A stretch of 53,382 nucleotides of DNA from NCBI GenBank assembly GCA_021849045.1, contig JAJZTK010000009.1, forward strand, positions 1 through 53,382, in the 5' to 3' direction. The DNA comes from Deltaproteobacteria bacterium. Its GTDB lineage: Bacteria > Desulfobacterota > Desulfuromonadia > Geobacterales > DSM-12255. The notes under the pieces were generated by a model that ran no database searches, was not told the DNA's origin, and saw only the letters and a program-made list of their open reading frames with translations. Shown here piece after piece: positions 27,987 to 38,480 of this stretch; the stretch's first letter is position 1; every line of letters begins with the position of its first letter. A program made the translations under genes and the position numbers.

Positions 27987-30900
27987 ATGCATCAGACGAA
28001 TCCTCAACCCTATAAGACCACCCACAAGGTCCGCTTCGTCACGGCAACCAGCCTCTTTGACGGACACGACGCCTCCACCAACATCATCCGCCGCATCCTC
28101 CAGTCCTCAGGTGCCGAGGTGATCCACCTGGGGCACAACCGCTCCGTAAGCGAGATCGTCACCGCCGCCGTCCAGGAGGATGCCCAGGGGATCGCCGTCA
28201 GCTGCTACCAGGGCGGCCATATCGAGTTCTTCAAGTATATCCACGACCAGCTGAAGGAGCAGAATGCCGGCCACATCAGGATCTTCGGCGGCGGCGGCGG
28301 GGTGATCATCCCCGACGAGATCCGGGAACTGGAGAAGTACGGCATTGCCAAGATCTTCTCTCCCGAGGACGGCCGCCGCATGGGGCTTCAGGGGATGATC
28401 AACCTCATGCTGGAGCAGTGCGACTTCGCCCCCAAGCGCGATATCCGGGCCGAGCTGCAGAAGCTCCCCGAAGGCGACCTGCGGTCGGTGAACACCCTGA
28501 TCACCGCCTTTGAGGAGGCTGTCCACGAGGCCACCACCGAGGTCAAAGAACTGCGGCGTGAGATCCTGAGCATGGCACGGGAGGTCCCGGTCGTGGGGGT
28601 CACCGGCACCGGCGGCGCCGGCAAGAGCTCGCTGAACGACGAGCTGGTCCGCCGCTTCCTCAAGGATTTCCCGGACAAGAAGGTGGCGATCCTGGCGGTC
28701 GACCCCTCCCGCCAGCGCACCGGTGGGGCACTCCTGGGGGACCGGATCAGGATGAACGCCATCAATACCAGCCGGGTCTACATGCGCTCCCTGGCGACGC
28801 GGGATTCCCGCTCCGAGCTCTCGGCAGCCATCAAGGACGCCATCGACACGGTCCGGGCCGCCGGCTTCGACCTGATCGTGGTGGAGACCTCGGGTATCGG
28901 CCAGGGGGACGCCGCCATCGTGGAGATCTGCGACCTCTCCCTCTACGTCATGACCTGCGAGTTCGGCGCCCCGACCCAGCTGGAGAAGATCGACATGCTC
29001 GACTTCGCCGACCTGGTGGCCCTCAACAAGTTCGAGCGCAAGGGGGCCGAGGATGCCCTGCGTAACATCCGCAAGCAGTACCGCCGCAACCGGGAGCTAT
29101 TCGAGCAGCCGGACGAGGCGCTCCCCATCTTCGGCACCATCGCCAGCCAGTTCAACGATCCCGGCACCAATAACCTTTATGGCAGAGTGATCGAGATTCT
29201 GAACGAGAAGAAAGGGCTTGCCTGGCACTCCACGCTGCCGACCACCGACAGCGGGAGCCGGCAGAACAACGTCATCCCCCCGGACCGGATCCACTACCTG
29301 GGGGAGATCGTCCATGCGGTCAGGAACTACAAGAAACATGCGGCCGACCAGGCACGGGCGGCCCGCTCCCTGTTCCAGCTGAAAGGGGCACGGGAGCTCG
29401 TTGCCGGGGCAGGAACGGTGGCTGAACTGGACGACAGCATCAGGCAGCACGAGGCAAAGCTCTCGGAGGAGACCCGCGGGATACTGACAGAGTGGCCACG
29501 CCTCAAGGAAAGCTACCGCCAGGACCAGCTGGTCACCAAGGTCAGAGACAAGGAGATCCGGACCGACCTCTACACCACCACCCTGTCGGGCACCCGCATC
29601 CCCAGGGTCTCCCTCCCCGACTTCGAGGATTTCGGCGAGATCGTCAAATGGAGCTACCGGGAGAACCTGCCCGGCCTCTTCCCCTATACCGCAGGGGTCT
29701 TCCCGTTCAAGCGGGTCGAAGAGGACCCGAAACGCCAGTTCGCCGGCGAAGGGACCCCGGAGCGGACCAACCGCCGCTTCCACTACCTGTGCAAGGACGA
29801 CGACGCCAAGCGCCTTTCCACCGCCTTCGACAGCGTCACCCTCTACGGCGAGGACCCGGACTACCCGCCCGACGTCTACGGCAAGGTGGGTGAGAGCGGG
29901 GTCTCCATCTGCACACTGGAGGACATGAAGAAGCTATTTGCCGGCTTCGACCTCTGCGCCCCCAACACCAGCGTCTCCATCACCATCAACGGCCCTGCCC
30001 CCATGATCCTGGCCATGTTCTTCAACGCCGCCACCGACCAGCAGGTGGAAAGGTTCCGGACGGAAAAGGGACGGGAGCCGTCAGCGCAAGAGTATGCCGA
30101 GATCCGGGAGTGCACCCTGCAGACCGTGCGGGGAACGGTGCAGGCCGACATCCTCAAGGAAGACCAGGGGCAGAACACCTGCATATTCTCCACCGAGTTC
30201 GCACTGCGGATGATGGGGGACATCCAGTCCTATTTCATCGACCACAAGGTGCGCAACTACTACTCGGTCTCCATCAGCGGCTACCACATCGCCGAGGCCG
30301 GCGCCAACCCGATCTCCCAGCTTGCCTTTACCCTGGCCAACGGCTTTACCTACGTGGAATACTACCTCTCACGGGGGATGCAGATCGACGACTTCGCCCC
30401 CAACCTCTCCTACTTCTTCTCGAACGGCCTCGACCCGGAATACACGGTCATCGGCCGGGTGGCGCGCCGGATCTGGGCCGTTACCATGCGGGAGAAATAC
30501 GGGGCCGGCGAGCGGAGCCAGAAGCTCAAGTACCATATCCAGACGAGCGGCCGGTCGCTCCATGCCCAGGAGATGGACTTCAACGATATCCGGACCACCC
30601 TGCAGGCCCTCATGGCCATCTACGACAACTGCAACTCCCTGCACACCAACGCCTTTGACGAGGCGGTCACCACCCCCACCGAGGGTTCGGTACGGCGGGC
30701 CATGGCGATCCAGATGATCATCACCAAGGAGCTCGGGCTGGCCAGGAACGAGAACCCGTACCAGGGGGCGTTCATTATCGACGAGCTCACCGACCTGGTG
30801 GAGGAAGCGGTGCTGGCGGAATTCGAGCGGATCGACCAGCGGGGCGGCGTGCTGGGGGCAATGGAGACCCAGTACCAGCGCTCGAAGATCCAGGACGAAT

Positions 30901-31235
30901 CACTCCTCTACGAGCACAAGAAGCACTCGGGCGAGCTGCCGATCATCGGCGTCAACACATTCCTCAACCCGCGGGCCGACGAGGAGGGGTACCAGGTGCC
31001 GGGCGAACTGGCCCGGGCCACCAGGGAGGAGAAGGAACAGCAGATCAGAAACCTCCGCGCCTTCCAGGAACTGAACCGGGACAAGGCCCCGCCAGCACTG
31101 GCCAAGCTCCAGCAGACCGCCACGAGCGGCGGCAACATCTTCGGGGAGCTGATGGAGGCGGTAAAGCACGCGTCGCTGGGGCAGATCACCCGGGCGTTGT
31201 ATGAGGTGGGGGGGCAGTACAGAAGGAACATGTGA
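27987..31235 (+). CDS. icmF: Fused isobutyryl-CoA mutase IcmF (B12-binding, MeaB-like GTPase and mutase domains)
   Basis: About 1082 aa; N-term [39 protein letters not shown], GTPase [20 protein letters not shown], mutase [39 protein letters not shown] aggaggga before ATG 27987. Confidence 0.93.
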   Translation: MHQTNPQPYKTTHKVRFVTATSLFDGHDASTNIIRRILQSSGAEVIHLGHNRSVSEIVTAAVQEDAQGIAVSCYQGGHIEFFKYIHDQLKEQNAGHIRIFGGGGGVIIPDEIRELEKYGIAKIFSPEDGRRMGLQGMINLMLEQCDFAPKRDIRAELQKLPEGDLRSVNTLITAFEEAVHEATTEVKELRREILSMAREVPVVGVTGTGGAGKSSLNDELVRRFLKDFPDKKVAILAVDPSRQRTGGALLGDRIRMNAINTSRVYMRSLATRDSRSELSAAIKDAIDTVRAAGFDLIVVETSGIGQGDAAIVEICDLSLYVMTCEFGAPTQLEKIDMLDFADLVALNKFERKGAEDALRNIRKQYRRNRELFEQPDEALPIFGTIASQFNDPGTNNLYGRVIEILNEKKGLAWHSTLPTTDSGSRQNNVIPPDRIHYLGEIVHAVRNYKKHAADQARAARSLFQLKGARELVAGAGTVAELDDSIRQHEAKLSEETRGILTEWPRLKESYRQDQLVTKVRDKEIRTDLYTTTLSGTRIPRVSLPDFEDFGEIVKWSYRENLPGLFPYTAGVFPFKRVEEDPKRQFAGEGTPERTNRRFHYLCKDDDAKRLSTAFDSVTLYGEDPDYPPDVYGKVGESGVSICTLEDMKKLFAGFDLCAPNTSVSITINGPAPMILAMFFNAATDQQVERFRTEKGREPSAQEYAEIRECTLQTVRGTVQADILKEDQGQNTCIFSTEFALRMMGDIQSYFIDHKVRNYYSVSISGYHIAEAGANPISQLAFTLANGFTYVEYYLSRGMQIDDFAPNLSYFFSNGLDPEYTVIGRVARRIWAVTMREKYGAGERSQKLKYHIQTSGRSLHAQEMDFNDIRTTLQALMAIYDNCNSLHTNAFDEAVTTPTEGSVRRAMAIQMIITKELGLARNENPYQGAFIIDELTDLVEEAVLAEFERIDQRGGVLGAMETQYQRSKIQDESLLYEHKKHSGELPIIGVNTFLNPRADEEGYQVPGELARATREEKEQQIRNLRAFQELNRDKAPPALAKLQQTATSGGNIFGELMEAVKHASLGQITRALYEVGGQYRRNM

Positions 31236-31246
31236 TCGGACAACAA

Positions 31247-31273
31247 GGGGGCAATCCATGAATTGCCCCTACA
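31247..31273. repeat. GGGGGCAAT...ATTGCCCCTAC short palindrome (GTAGGGGC-like fragment)
   Basis: ggggcaatccatgaattgcccc after icmF. Confidence 0.5.
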
Positions 31274-31421
31274 TACGAGGCCATTATTTCTACTTGTTTC
31301 ACATTTGGTTTCGTCCCATCGGACCCAAGGGGCCTACGGGACGTAATCAGATTACTTTACGAATGAGCTGTTCGGTGTAAACTTACCCCGATGCTATTTC
31401 ATTAAGCTCAGGAGTCATGTT

Positions 31422-32465
31422 ATGACAACCCCGCACGAGACCTCTTTCTATCAGACCCTGTCGCTGTCCGACCCGGCGCTCCGCCGGCGCTTCATGGTCA
31501 TCGACGAGCCGCTCCAGGGGAATCTCCGCTTTGGCCTGCTGCTGGAGATCCTGGACAAGGTAGCCGAGGAGACCGCCCTTAACTACGTCAACCGCTTCTA
31601 CCCCGAGGCAAGGGTGGTGACCGCGGCCATCGACAACATCCTGGTGCGCCATGCCGCCGATGTCACCAAAGACCTGGTGTTCGAGGCAAGGATCAACCAT
31701 GTGGGGCGGTCTTCACTGGAGATCGGCATCCGGGTGGAGCAGCCGGGCGAGCCGGCCAACCATATCGCCTCCTGCTACTTCACCATGGTCGCCCGCTCCG
31801 GCATGGGGGACGATGCGGTCAGCGTTGCGCTCCCCCCCCTGGAGTACAATGAGATGACCGAACAGGCCCGGGCCCGCAAGGCCCTGGAGCGCAGGGAAGA
31901 GTACAAGCAGCAGCAGGTGGCCCTCCACGAACCGCCGACCCGCGAGGAGTTCGAGCTGCTTACCTCGCTCCATGCGGCCCAGGAGGATCACGACTTCCGG
32001 GGGCTCCTGGCCGGGCGGCTGGTGGCCGATGCCTGGGAACGGATGTATCCCGAACAGGAGAACGTGCCGAAGAAGATCTTCGGCGGCTACCTGATCCGCC
32101 GGGCCTACGAGGTCGCCTCCATCTGCTCGGAACTGGTGGCGCCGGACCGCTCCATTATCGCCGCCGTGAACCGGATAAATTTTTTCCACCCGGTCAGGAT
32201 GGGAGACAAGCTTCACCATACCAGTCGAATAGTGTACACCAACGGCAGTTTCGTCTGCGTGGAGGCGAGCATCGAGCGGATCAGCCGCGAACGGACCGCC
32301 AAGGCCCTCTCCAACTCCTGCCTGTTCACCTTTGTCAACGTGGACCGGAACCTGGTCCACCGGCCGGTGCCGCCGGTCTACCCGACCACCTATGCCGAGG
32401 ACGCCCGCTATCTGGCGGCCCACCGCAGCTACCAGGCGATCGTCAGCCACCACGAAATCATCTGA
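31422..32465 (+). CDS. Acyl-CoA thioesterase with two hotdog domains (ACOT9/BFIT-like)
   Basis: RRRFMVIDEPLQGNLRFGLLLEILDKVAEETALNYVNRF and second hotdog half VPKKIFGGYLIRRAYEVASI. Confidence 0.82.
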   Translation: MTTPHETSFYQTLSLSDPALRRRFMVIDEPLQGNLRFGLLLEILDKVAEETALNYVNRFYPEARVVTAAIDNILVRHAADVTKDLVFEARINHVGRSSLEIGIRVEQPGEPANHIASCYFTMVARSGMGDDAVSVALPPLEYNEMTEQARARKALERREEYKQQQVALHEPPTREEFELLTSLHAAQEDHDFRGLLAGRLVADAWERMYPEQENVPKKIFGGYLIRRAYEVASICSELVAPDRSIIAAVNRINFFHPVRMGDKLHHTSRIVYTNGSFVCVEASIERISRERTAKALSNSCLFTFVNVDRNLVHRPVPPVYPTTYAEDARYLAAHRSYQAIVSHHEII

Positions 32466-32532
32466 TAGGAACCATGAACATTTGCTCCGGCCATGCCGGC
32501 AACTGCTTCATTTACTACCAGGGGGATTGCAC

Positions 32533-33702
32533 ATGCTTACAAAAATGGAATCGGAACAGCGGATAATCCGCCTGCAACAGGAACTGCGCGCCAAGGGGAT
32601 CGACGGAGCGCTCATCATCCATGCCATCGATGTCTACTACTTCAGCGGCACCCGCCAGACCGCCACCCTCTGGGTTCCGGCCGACGGCAACCCGCTGCTC
32701 ATGGTGCGCAAGAGCCTTACCCGCGCCGTAAAGGAGAGCATGATCGAAAAGACCGTGCCCTTCCCTTCCAGCAAGGAGTTTCCAACCCTGTTCAGCGACG
32801 CGGTGAAAAAGGTCGGCATCACCTTCGATGTGGTGCCGGTGCAACAGTACAACTACTTCGCCAAGATGCTGGCCGGACGGGAGTTCGTGGACATTTCCGG
32901 CATCAACCGGGAGATCCGCTCGGTCAAGTCGGCCTGGGAACTGGACCGGATGCGCAACTGCGGGACAAAGCTCGTCGCCATCTTCCGGCAGGTGCCGGAG
33001 TTTCTCCGTACCGGCATGCGGGAGATCGACGTGGCCGCGGAGTTCGAAGTGCGGCTCCGCAGGAGCGGTAGCGAGGGGAATGTCAGGATGCGGGCCTACA
33101 ACCAGGAGCTGTTCCACGGGTTGACGGTCTCTGCAACCAGCGCCGCCGAGCCCGGGTTCTTCGATGGTGCCGTCACCGGGCAGGGGCTCTCCAGCGCCTT
33201 CCCCCACGGCGCCTCCACGGCGGAGATCCGGCGGGACACGCCGGTCATGCTCGACTACACCGCCACCTTCAACGGCTACAGCGTCGACATGTCCCGCTTC
33301 TTCGTGATCGGCACCCTGGCCCCGGAACTGCGGCACGCCTTCGACACCGCGCTGGCCATCCAGCGGCAGATCGTGGAGAACCTGAAACCGGGCGTCATCT
33401 GCGAAGAGCTGTTTCTGAAATCCCTGGAACTGGCCGAACAGGCCGGACTGGCTAAGAACTACATGGGAGTGCCGGGCGAGAACGCCAGGTTTGTCGGCCA
33501 CGGCGTCGGGCTGGAACTGGACGAATTCCCGGTCCTGGCCCAGGGGTTCAAGGTGCCGCTCCAGGCCGGCCAGACCATCGCCGTTGAACCGAAGTTCGTC
33601 CTCCCTGGTTTGGGCGTGATCGGCATTGAGAATACCTTTGCCGTCACCCCCCACGGTGGTGAGAAACTTACCGACCTGCCGGACGATATCGTCTGCCTGT
33701 AA
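32533..33702 (+). CDS. M24 family Xaa-Pro peptidase-like protein
   Basis: RIIRLQQELRAKGIDGALIIHAIDVYYFSGTRQ, MLDYTATFNGYSVDMSRFFVIG, FVGHGVGLELDEFPVL. Confidence 0.9.
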   Translation: MLTKMESEQRIIRLQQELRAKGIDGALIIHAIDVYYFSGTRQTATLWVPADGNPLLMVRKSLTRAVKESMIEKTVPFPSSKEFPTLFSDAVKKVGITFDVVPVQQYNYFAKMLAGREFVDISGINREIRSVKSAWELDRMRNCGTKLVAIFRQVPEFLRTGMREIDVAAEFEVRLRRSGSEGNVRMRAYNQELFHGLTVSATSAAEPGFFDGAVTGQGLSSAFPHGASTAEIRRDTPVMLDYTATFNGYSVDMSRFFVIGTLAPELRHAFDTALAIQRQIVENLKPGVICEELFLKSLELAEQAGLAKNYMGVPGENARFVGHGVGLELDEFPVLAQGFKVPLQAGQTIAVEPKFVLPGLGVIGIENTFAVTPHGGEKLTDLPDDIVCL

Positions 33703-34062
33703 CGGGGCTTCTCTGCCAGCAGCCCTTGCAACACGGGGCGGTCGACGGGCCGCCCCTCTTTCCCGACTTCCTATTCCGCCTGCACGCACCTCCTGTCCCG
33801 TAACGCCGAAAACAGCATCAAAATACTAGGCATCCTCACGCAGATGTTGCAAAAAACGCAGAGCAATCAAACAGCTTTAAAAAACATGTCAGCTCTGGAA
33901 CGTGACATACGCAGCAGTTTGAATCCTTAGATTCTTCCGCGGCCTCCGCGCCTTCGCGCGAGTCAATGTCGTCAGCAAGTCATTTTTTGCCCTTTACTGC
34001 CGCTTCCTCATGACCGTATACTCATAAGACTTTTTTGCTGCACAATAATTGCGTTTTAAAAT

Positions 34063-34094
34063 TGCTTGACTTGTACGTAAACGACGCATATACT
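34063..34094 (+). promoter_or_regulatory. Candidate sigma70 promoter with operator in spacer, upstream of thiolase
   Basis: TGC TTGACT tgtacgtaaacgacgca TATACT, 17-bp spacer; near-identical to 27807-27828. Confidence 0.65.
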
Positions 34095-34123
34095 CAACCT
34101 CAAAACCAACCCGGAGGAGCTGG

Positions 34124-35299
34124 ATGAACGAACTCTTTGTGGTGGAAGCATTACGGACCCCGTTTGGCTCGTTCGGCGGCATATTCGCCGACATCGATGC
34201 CCCGCAGCTTGCCGCAACGGTAATGCGCGGTCTCCTGCAAAAGACCGGATTGCCCGCCGACCAGGTGAACGAGGTGATCGTCGGCCAGGTCCTCTCCGGC
34301 GGCTGCGGCCAGGCCCCTGCCCGACAGGCGATGCGGGCTGCCGGCATTCCCGACTCTGCCCATGCCCTGACCATCAACAAGGTCTGCGGCAGCGGCCTCA
34401 AGGCGATCATGCTCGGTGCCGACAGCATAAGGCTCGGCGAGTCGAGCGTGGTCATCGCCGGCGGCATGGAGAACATGTCCCTCGCCCCCTATATCCTGCC
34501 AAAGGCCCGGACCGGTTACCGGATGGGGCACGGCCAGATGCTGGACCTGCTGATCTACGACGGCCTGCAGGACCCTTACAGCGGCCGCCACATGGGAGAG
34601 ATCGGCGAAGCGAGCGTAGAACGGGGCGGGCTGCCCCGCGAGGAGCAGGACGCATTTGCCATCCGCTCCTATGAACTGGCGCGGGCCGCGGTGCAAAACG
34701 GCGTCTTTGCCGACGAGATCGTCCCGGTGGTGAAGAAGGGGAAAAAGGGGGAAGAAACCCTGACCATGGACGAGGAACCGCTCAAGGGGGATACAACCAA
34801 GCTGCCACAACTGAAGGCGGCCTTCAGGAAAGACGGCACCATCACCGCCGGCAACGCCTCCAGCATCAACGACGGTGCTGCCCTGGCCCTGTTGACCGAC
34901 ACCAACGGACTGAAGAAGCACAACCTCACCCCCAAGGCGCGCATTGTGGCCACGGCCACGGAAAGCCGCCATCCCGACAACTTCCCCGAGGCCCCCATCG
35001 GCGCCATCGAAAAGGTCTGCGCCAGGGCAGGGCTGAAGCCGGCCGACATCGACCTGTTCGAGATCAACGAGGCGTTCGCCTCTGTGGCACTGCTGGCGAT
35101 CAAGGGGCTCGGCCTGCCGCTGGACAAGGTCAACGTAAACGGTGGCGCCTGTGCCATCGGCCACCCCATCGGCGCCAGCGGCGGCCGGCTGGCGGCCACG
35201 GTCATCCGCGAACTGCACAAGAGGAAACAGCGCTACGGTCTGGCCACGCTCTGCATCGGCGGTGGCGAGGCGGTGGCGGTGATCTTCGAGAGGGTGTGA
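34124..35299 (+). CDS. Acetyl-CoA acetyltransferase (thiolase)
   Basis: 391 aa; NKVCGSGLKAIMLGADSI, GGMENMSLAPY, NVNGGACAIGHPIGASGGR, LCIGGGEAVAVIFE. Confidence 0.95.
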   Translation: MNELFVVEALRTPFGSFGGIFADIDAPQLAATVMRGLLQKTGLPADQVNEVIVGQVLSGGCGQAPARQAMRAAGIPDSAHALTINKVCGSGLKAIMLGADSIRLGESSVVIAGGMENMSLAPYILPKARTGYRMGHGQMLDLLIYDGLQDPYSGRHMGEIGEASVERGGLPREEQDAFAIRSYELARAAVQNGVFADEIVPVVKKGKKGEETLTMDEEPLKGDTTKLPQLKAAFRKDGTITAGNASSINDGAALALLTDTNGLKKHNLTPKARIVATATESRHPDNFPEAPIGAIEKVCARAGLKPADIDLFEINEAFASVALLAIKGLGLPLDKVNVNGGACAIGHPIGASGGRLAATVIRELHKRKQRYGLATLCIGGGEAVAVIFERV

Positions 35300-35314
35300 T
35301 ATTCGTCGGGACAT

Positions 35315-35395
35315 AACTCCCCCCTGCCCCCTCTTAACTAAGAGGGGGAGAATCACGTTCCTCCCCTTAACATAAGGGGAGGACAGGAGGGGTTA
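35315..35395. repeat. Palindromic repeat with two internal hairpins
   Basis: CCCCCTCTTAACTAAGAGGGGG and CTCCCCTTAACATAAGGGGAG flanked by AACTCCCCCCTG/CAGGAGGGGTT. Confidence 0.7.
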
Positions 35396-35420
35396 CAGCA
35401 CTTTCAGGAGGAGGAAACAG

Positions 35421-36266
<846 letters not shown>

Positions 36267-36276
36267 TTTCGGATTC

Positions 36277-36349
36277 TGTAGGGGCGGCCCCGTGTGGCCG
36301 CCCTGTTTTAGGCATAAAAGGCTGGCAACCACATGGGGTTGCCCCTACA
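36277..36349. repeat. GTAGGGGC palindromic repeat, copy B
   Basis: TGTAGGGGCGGCCCC...GGGGTTGCCCCTACA. Confidence 0.75.
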
Positions 36350-36360
36350 GGGGGAATTAT

Positions 36361-37143
36361 ATGGACTACAAAAACCTGCTCATCAATAACGTTGCCGGAG
36401 TCGCCACCCTGACGGTCAACCGGCCTGAGAGCCTGAACGCCCTTAACAGCGAACTCCTGGGGGAGCTGGCCTGCGCCCTGTACGAGCTTGAATACGACCC
36501 GGCCGTCAAGGTGGTGGTGCTGACCGGCGCCGGTGAAAAGGCCTTCGTGGCCGGGGCCGACATCAAGGAGATGTCCGTCATGTCCTCCTATGAGGGGCAC
36601 CGGTTCGCAATCAAGGGACAGCATGTCATGATGGCCATGGAGAAGATGAAGAAGCCGGTCATTGGCGCAGTCAACGGCTTTGCCCTGGGTGGCGGCCTGG
36701 AACTGGCGCTCGGGTGCGATTTCATCTATGCCTCCACCAGGGCCAAGCTCGGCTTCCCGGAAGTGACGCTGGGAATCACGCCCGGCTTCGGCGGCACCCA
36801 GAACCTGGCGCGGCTGATCGGCAAGAGCAGGGCCAACGAGCTGATCTTCACCGGCAGGATGATCACGGCGGACAAGGCCCTGGCATGGGGGATCGTCAAC
36901 GAACTGTTCCCCCCGGAAGAGCTGCTGGCCAAGACACAGGAGACGGCCGCCGCCATTGCCGGCGCAGGGCCGCTCGGCGTGTCCTACGCCAAGGACGCCA
37001 TTGCCAACGGTCTGAACATGACCAAGGAGGACGGCTTCCGCTACGAGGCCTCCCTGTTCGGGGTCCTGTTCTCCACCGAGGACCAGAAGGAAGGGATGGG
37101 GGCGTTTGTGGAGAAGCGGAAGGCGGCGTTCAAGGGAATATAG
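36361..37143 (+). CDS. Enoyl-CoA hydratase/isomerase family protein
   Basis: VTLTVNRPESLNALNSELLGEL-type motif, AFVAGADIKEM, GFALGGGLELALGCDFIYAS. Confidence 0.94.
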   Translation: MDYKNLLINNVAGVATLTVNRPESLNALNSELLGELACALYELEYDPAVKVVVLTGAGEKAFVAGADIKEMSVMSSYEGHRFAIKGQHVMMAMEKMKKPVIGAVNGFALGGGLELALGCDFIYASTRAKLGFPEVTLGITPGFGGTQNLARLIGKSRANELIFTGRMITADKALAWGIVNELFPPEELLAKTQETAAAIAGAGPLGVSYAKDAIANGLNMTKEDGFRYEASLFGVLFSTEDQKEGMGAFVEKRKAAFKGI

Positions 37144-37146
37144 GAA

Positions 37147-37218
37147 TGTAGGGGCGCTGCTTGCCGCGCCCCTGTCCAACATGCGTAAAAAGCGGGCGCA
37201 GCAAGCAGCGCCCCTACA
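37147..37218. repeat. GTAGGGGC palindromic repeat, copy C
   Basis: TGTAGGGGCGCTGCTTGCCGCGCCCC...GCAGCAAGCAGCGCCCCTACA. Confidence 0.8.
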
Positions 37219-37238
37219 AAAATAGCGGAGGATACAGA

Positions 37239-38378
37239 ATGAATTTCGAACTGAGCCAGGACCACAGGGTATTGCAGGACAGCGTCAGGGATTTTGTCAA
37301 CAAGGAGATCAAGCCGCTTGCCATGAAGATCGACGAGGACCATATGATCCCGGACGCCCTGGTAAGGAAGATGGGGGAGATGGGGTTCCTCGGCAGCTAT
37401 CTTCCCGAAGAGTACGGCGGGGCCGGCATGGATATGCTCTCCTACGCCATCGTCGTTGAAGAGGTCTCCAAGGCCTGCGGCTCCAGCGGCGTCCTGATCT
37501 CGGCCCACACCTCTCTTGCCTGCGGTCCGATCTACACCTTCGGCACCGAAGAACAGAAGAAGAAGTGGCTGCCGGCCCTGAACCGCGGCGACATCATCGG
37601 CTCCTTCCTCCTCACCGAGCCGGACGCGGGAAGCGATGCCGGCGCCATCGCCACCACCTACAAGCGGGATGGCGACGAATTCGTCGTCAACGGCTCCAAG
37701 ATCTTCATCACCAACGGCGGCTACCGGGGAACCGGCGTCCTGTTCGCCACCTCCGACAAAAGCCTCAAGCACAAGGGAGTGTCTGCCTTCATCATCGACC
37801 TCCGCTCCCACGGCGTCGAGATCCTGAAGAACGAGAACAAAATGGGGATCAGGGGGAGCTACACCACCGCCTTTGCCCTGGACAATGTCCGGATTCCGGC
37901 GGAGAACCTCCTCGGCCAAGAGGGACAGGGGTTCAAGATTGCCATGGACACCCTGAACGGCGGCCGGATCGGCATCGCCTCCCAGGCGCTGGGGATCGCC
38001 GAAGGGGCCTTCGAGCGGGCACTGGCTTACTCCAAGGAGCGTAAGCAGTTCGGCGCCCCGATCTGCGACCTGCAGGCGATCCAGTTCAAGCTGGCCGACA
38101 TGTATGCCCGGATCGAGACCAGCAAGCTAATGACCTACAAGGCGGCCTGCCTGAAAGACAGCAAGAAGAACTACACCATGGAATCGGCCATGTGCAAGAT
38201 GCTCGCCTCGGAGGCGGCTACCTACGTCACCCATCAGGCGATCCAGATCCACGGCGGCTATGGATTCATCTGCGATTACGAGGTGGAACGGATGTACCGC
38301 GACGCCAAGATCACCGAGATCTACGAAGGGACCAACGAAGTGCAGCGGGTTGTCATCTCCAAGCTGCTGCTGTCGTAG
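37239..38378 (+). CDS. Acyl-CoA dehydrogenase
   Basis: MNFELSQDHRVLQDSVRDFVNKEIKPLA, LLTEPDAGSDAGAI, IHGGYGFICDYEVERMYRDAKITEIYEGTNEVQR. Confidence 0.94.
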   Translation: MNFELSQDHRVLQDSVRDFVNKEIKPLAMKIDEDHMIPDALVRKMGEMGFLGSYLPEEYGGAGMDMLSYAIVVEEVSKACGSSGVLISAHTSLACGPIYTFGTEEQKKKWLPALNRGDIIGSFLLTEPDAGSDAGAIATTYKRDGDEFVVNGSKIFITNGGYRGTGVLFATSDKSLKHKGVSAFIIDLRSHGVEILKNENKMGIRGSYTTAFALDNVRIPAENLLGQEGQGFKIAMDTLNGGRIGIASQALGIAEGAFERALAYSKERKQFGAPICDLQAIQFKLADMYARIETSKLMTYKAACLKDSKKNYTMESAMCKMLASEAATYVTHQAIQIHGGYGFICDYEVERMYRDAKITEIYEGTNEVQRVVISKLLLS

Positions 38379-38392
38379 GAACCCAACCTAAT

Positions 38393-38467
38393 GTAGGGGC
38401 ACCCCCCTGTGGGTGCCCTTCTCCTGTGGTGCCCCTGATTTGGGCAGGCACGGGGGCCTGCCCCTAC
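38393..38467. repeat. GTAGGGGC palindromic repeat, copy D
   Basis: GTAGGGGCACCCCCCTGTGGGTGCCC...GGGCAGGCACGGGGGCCTGCCCCTAC. Confidence 0.75.
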
Positions 38468-38480
38468 GAGGAACCGAACC

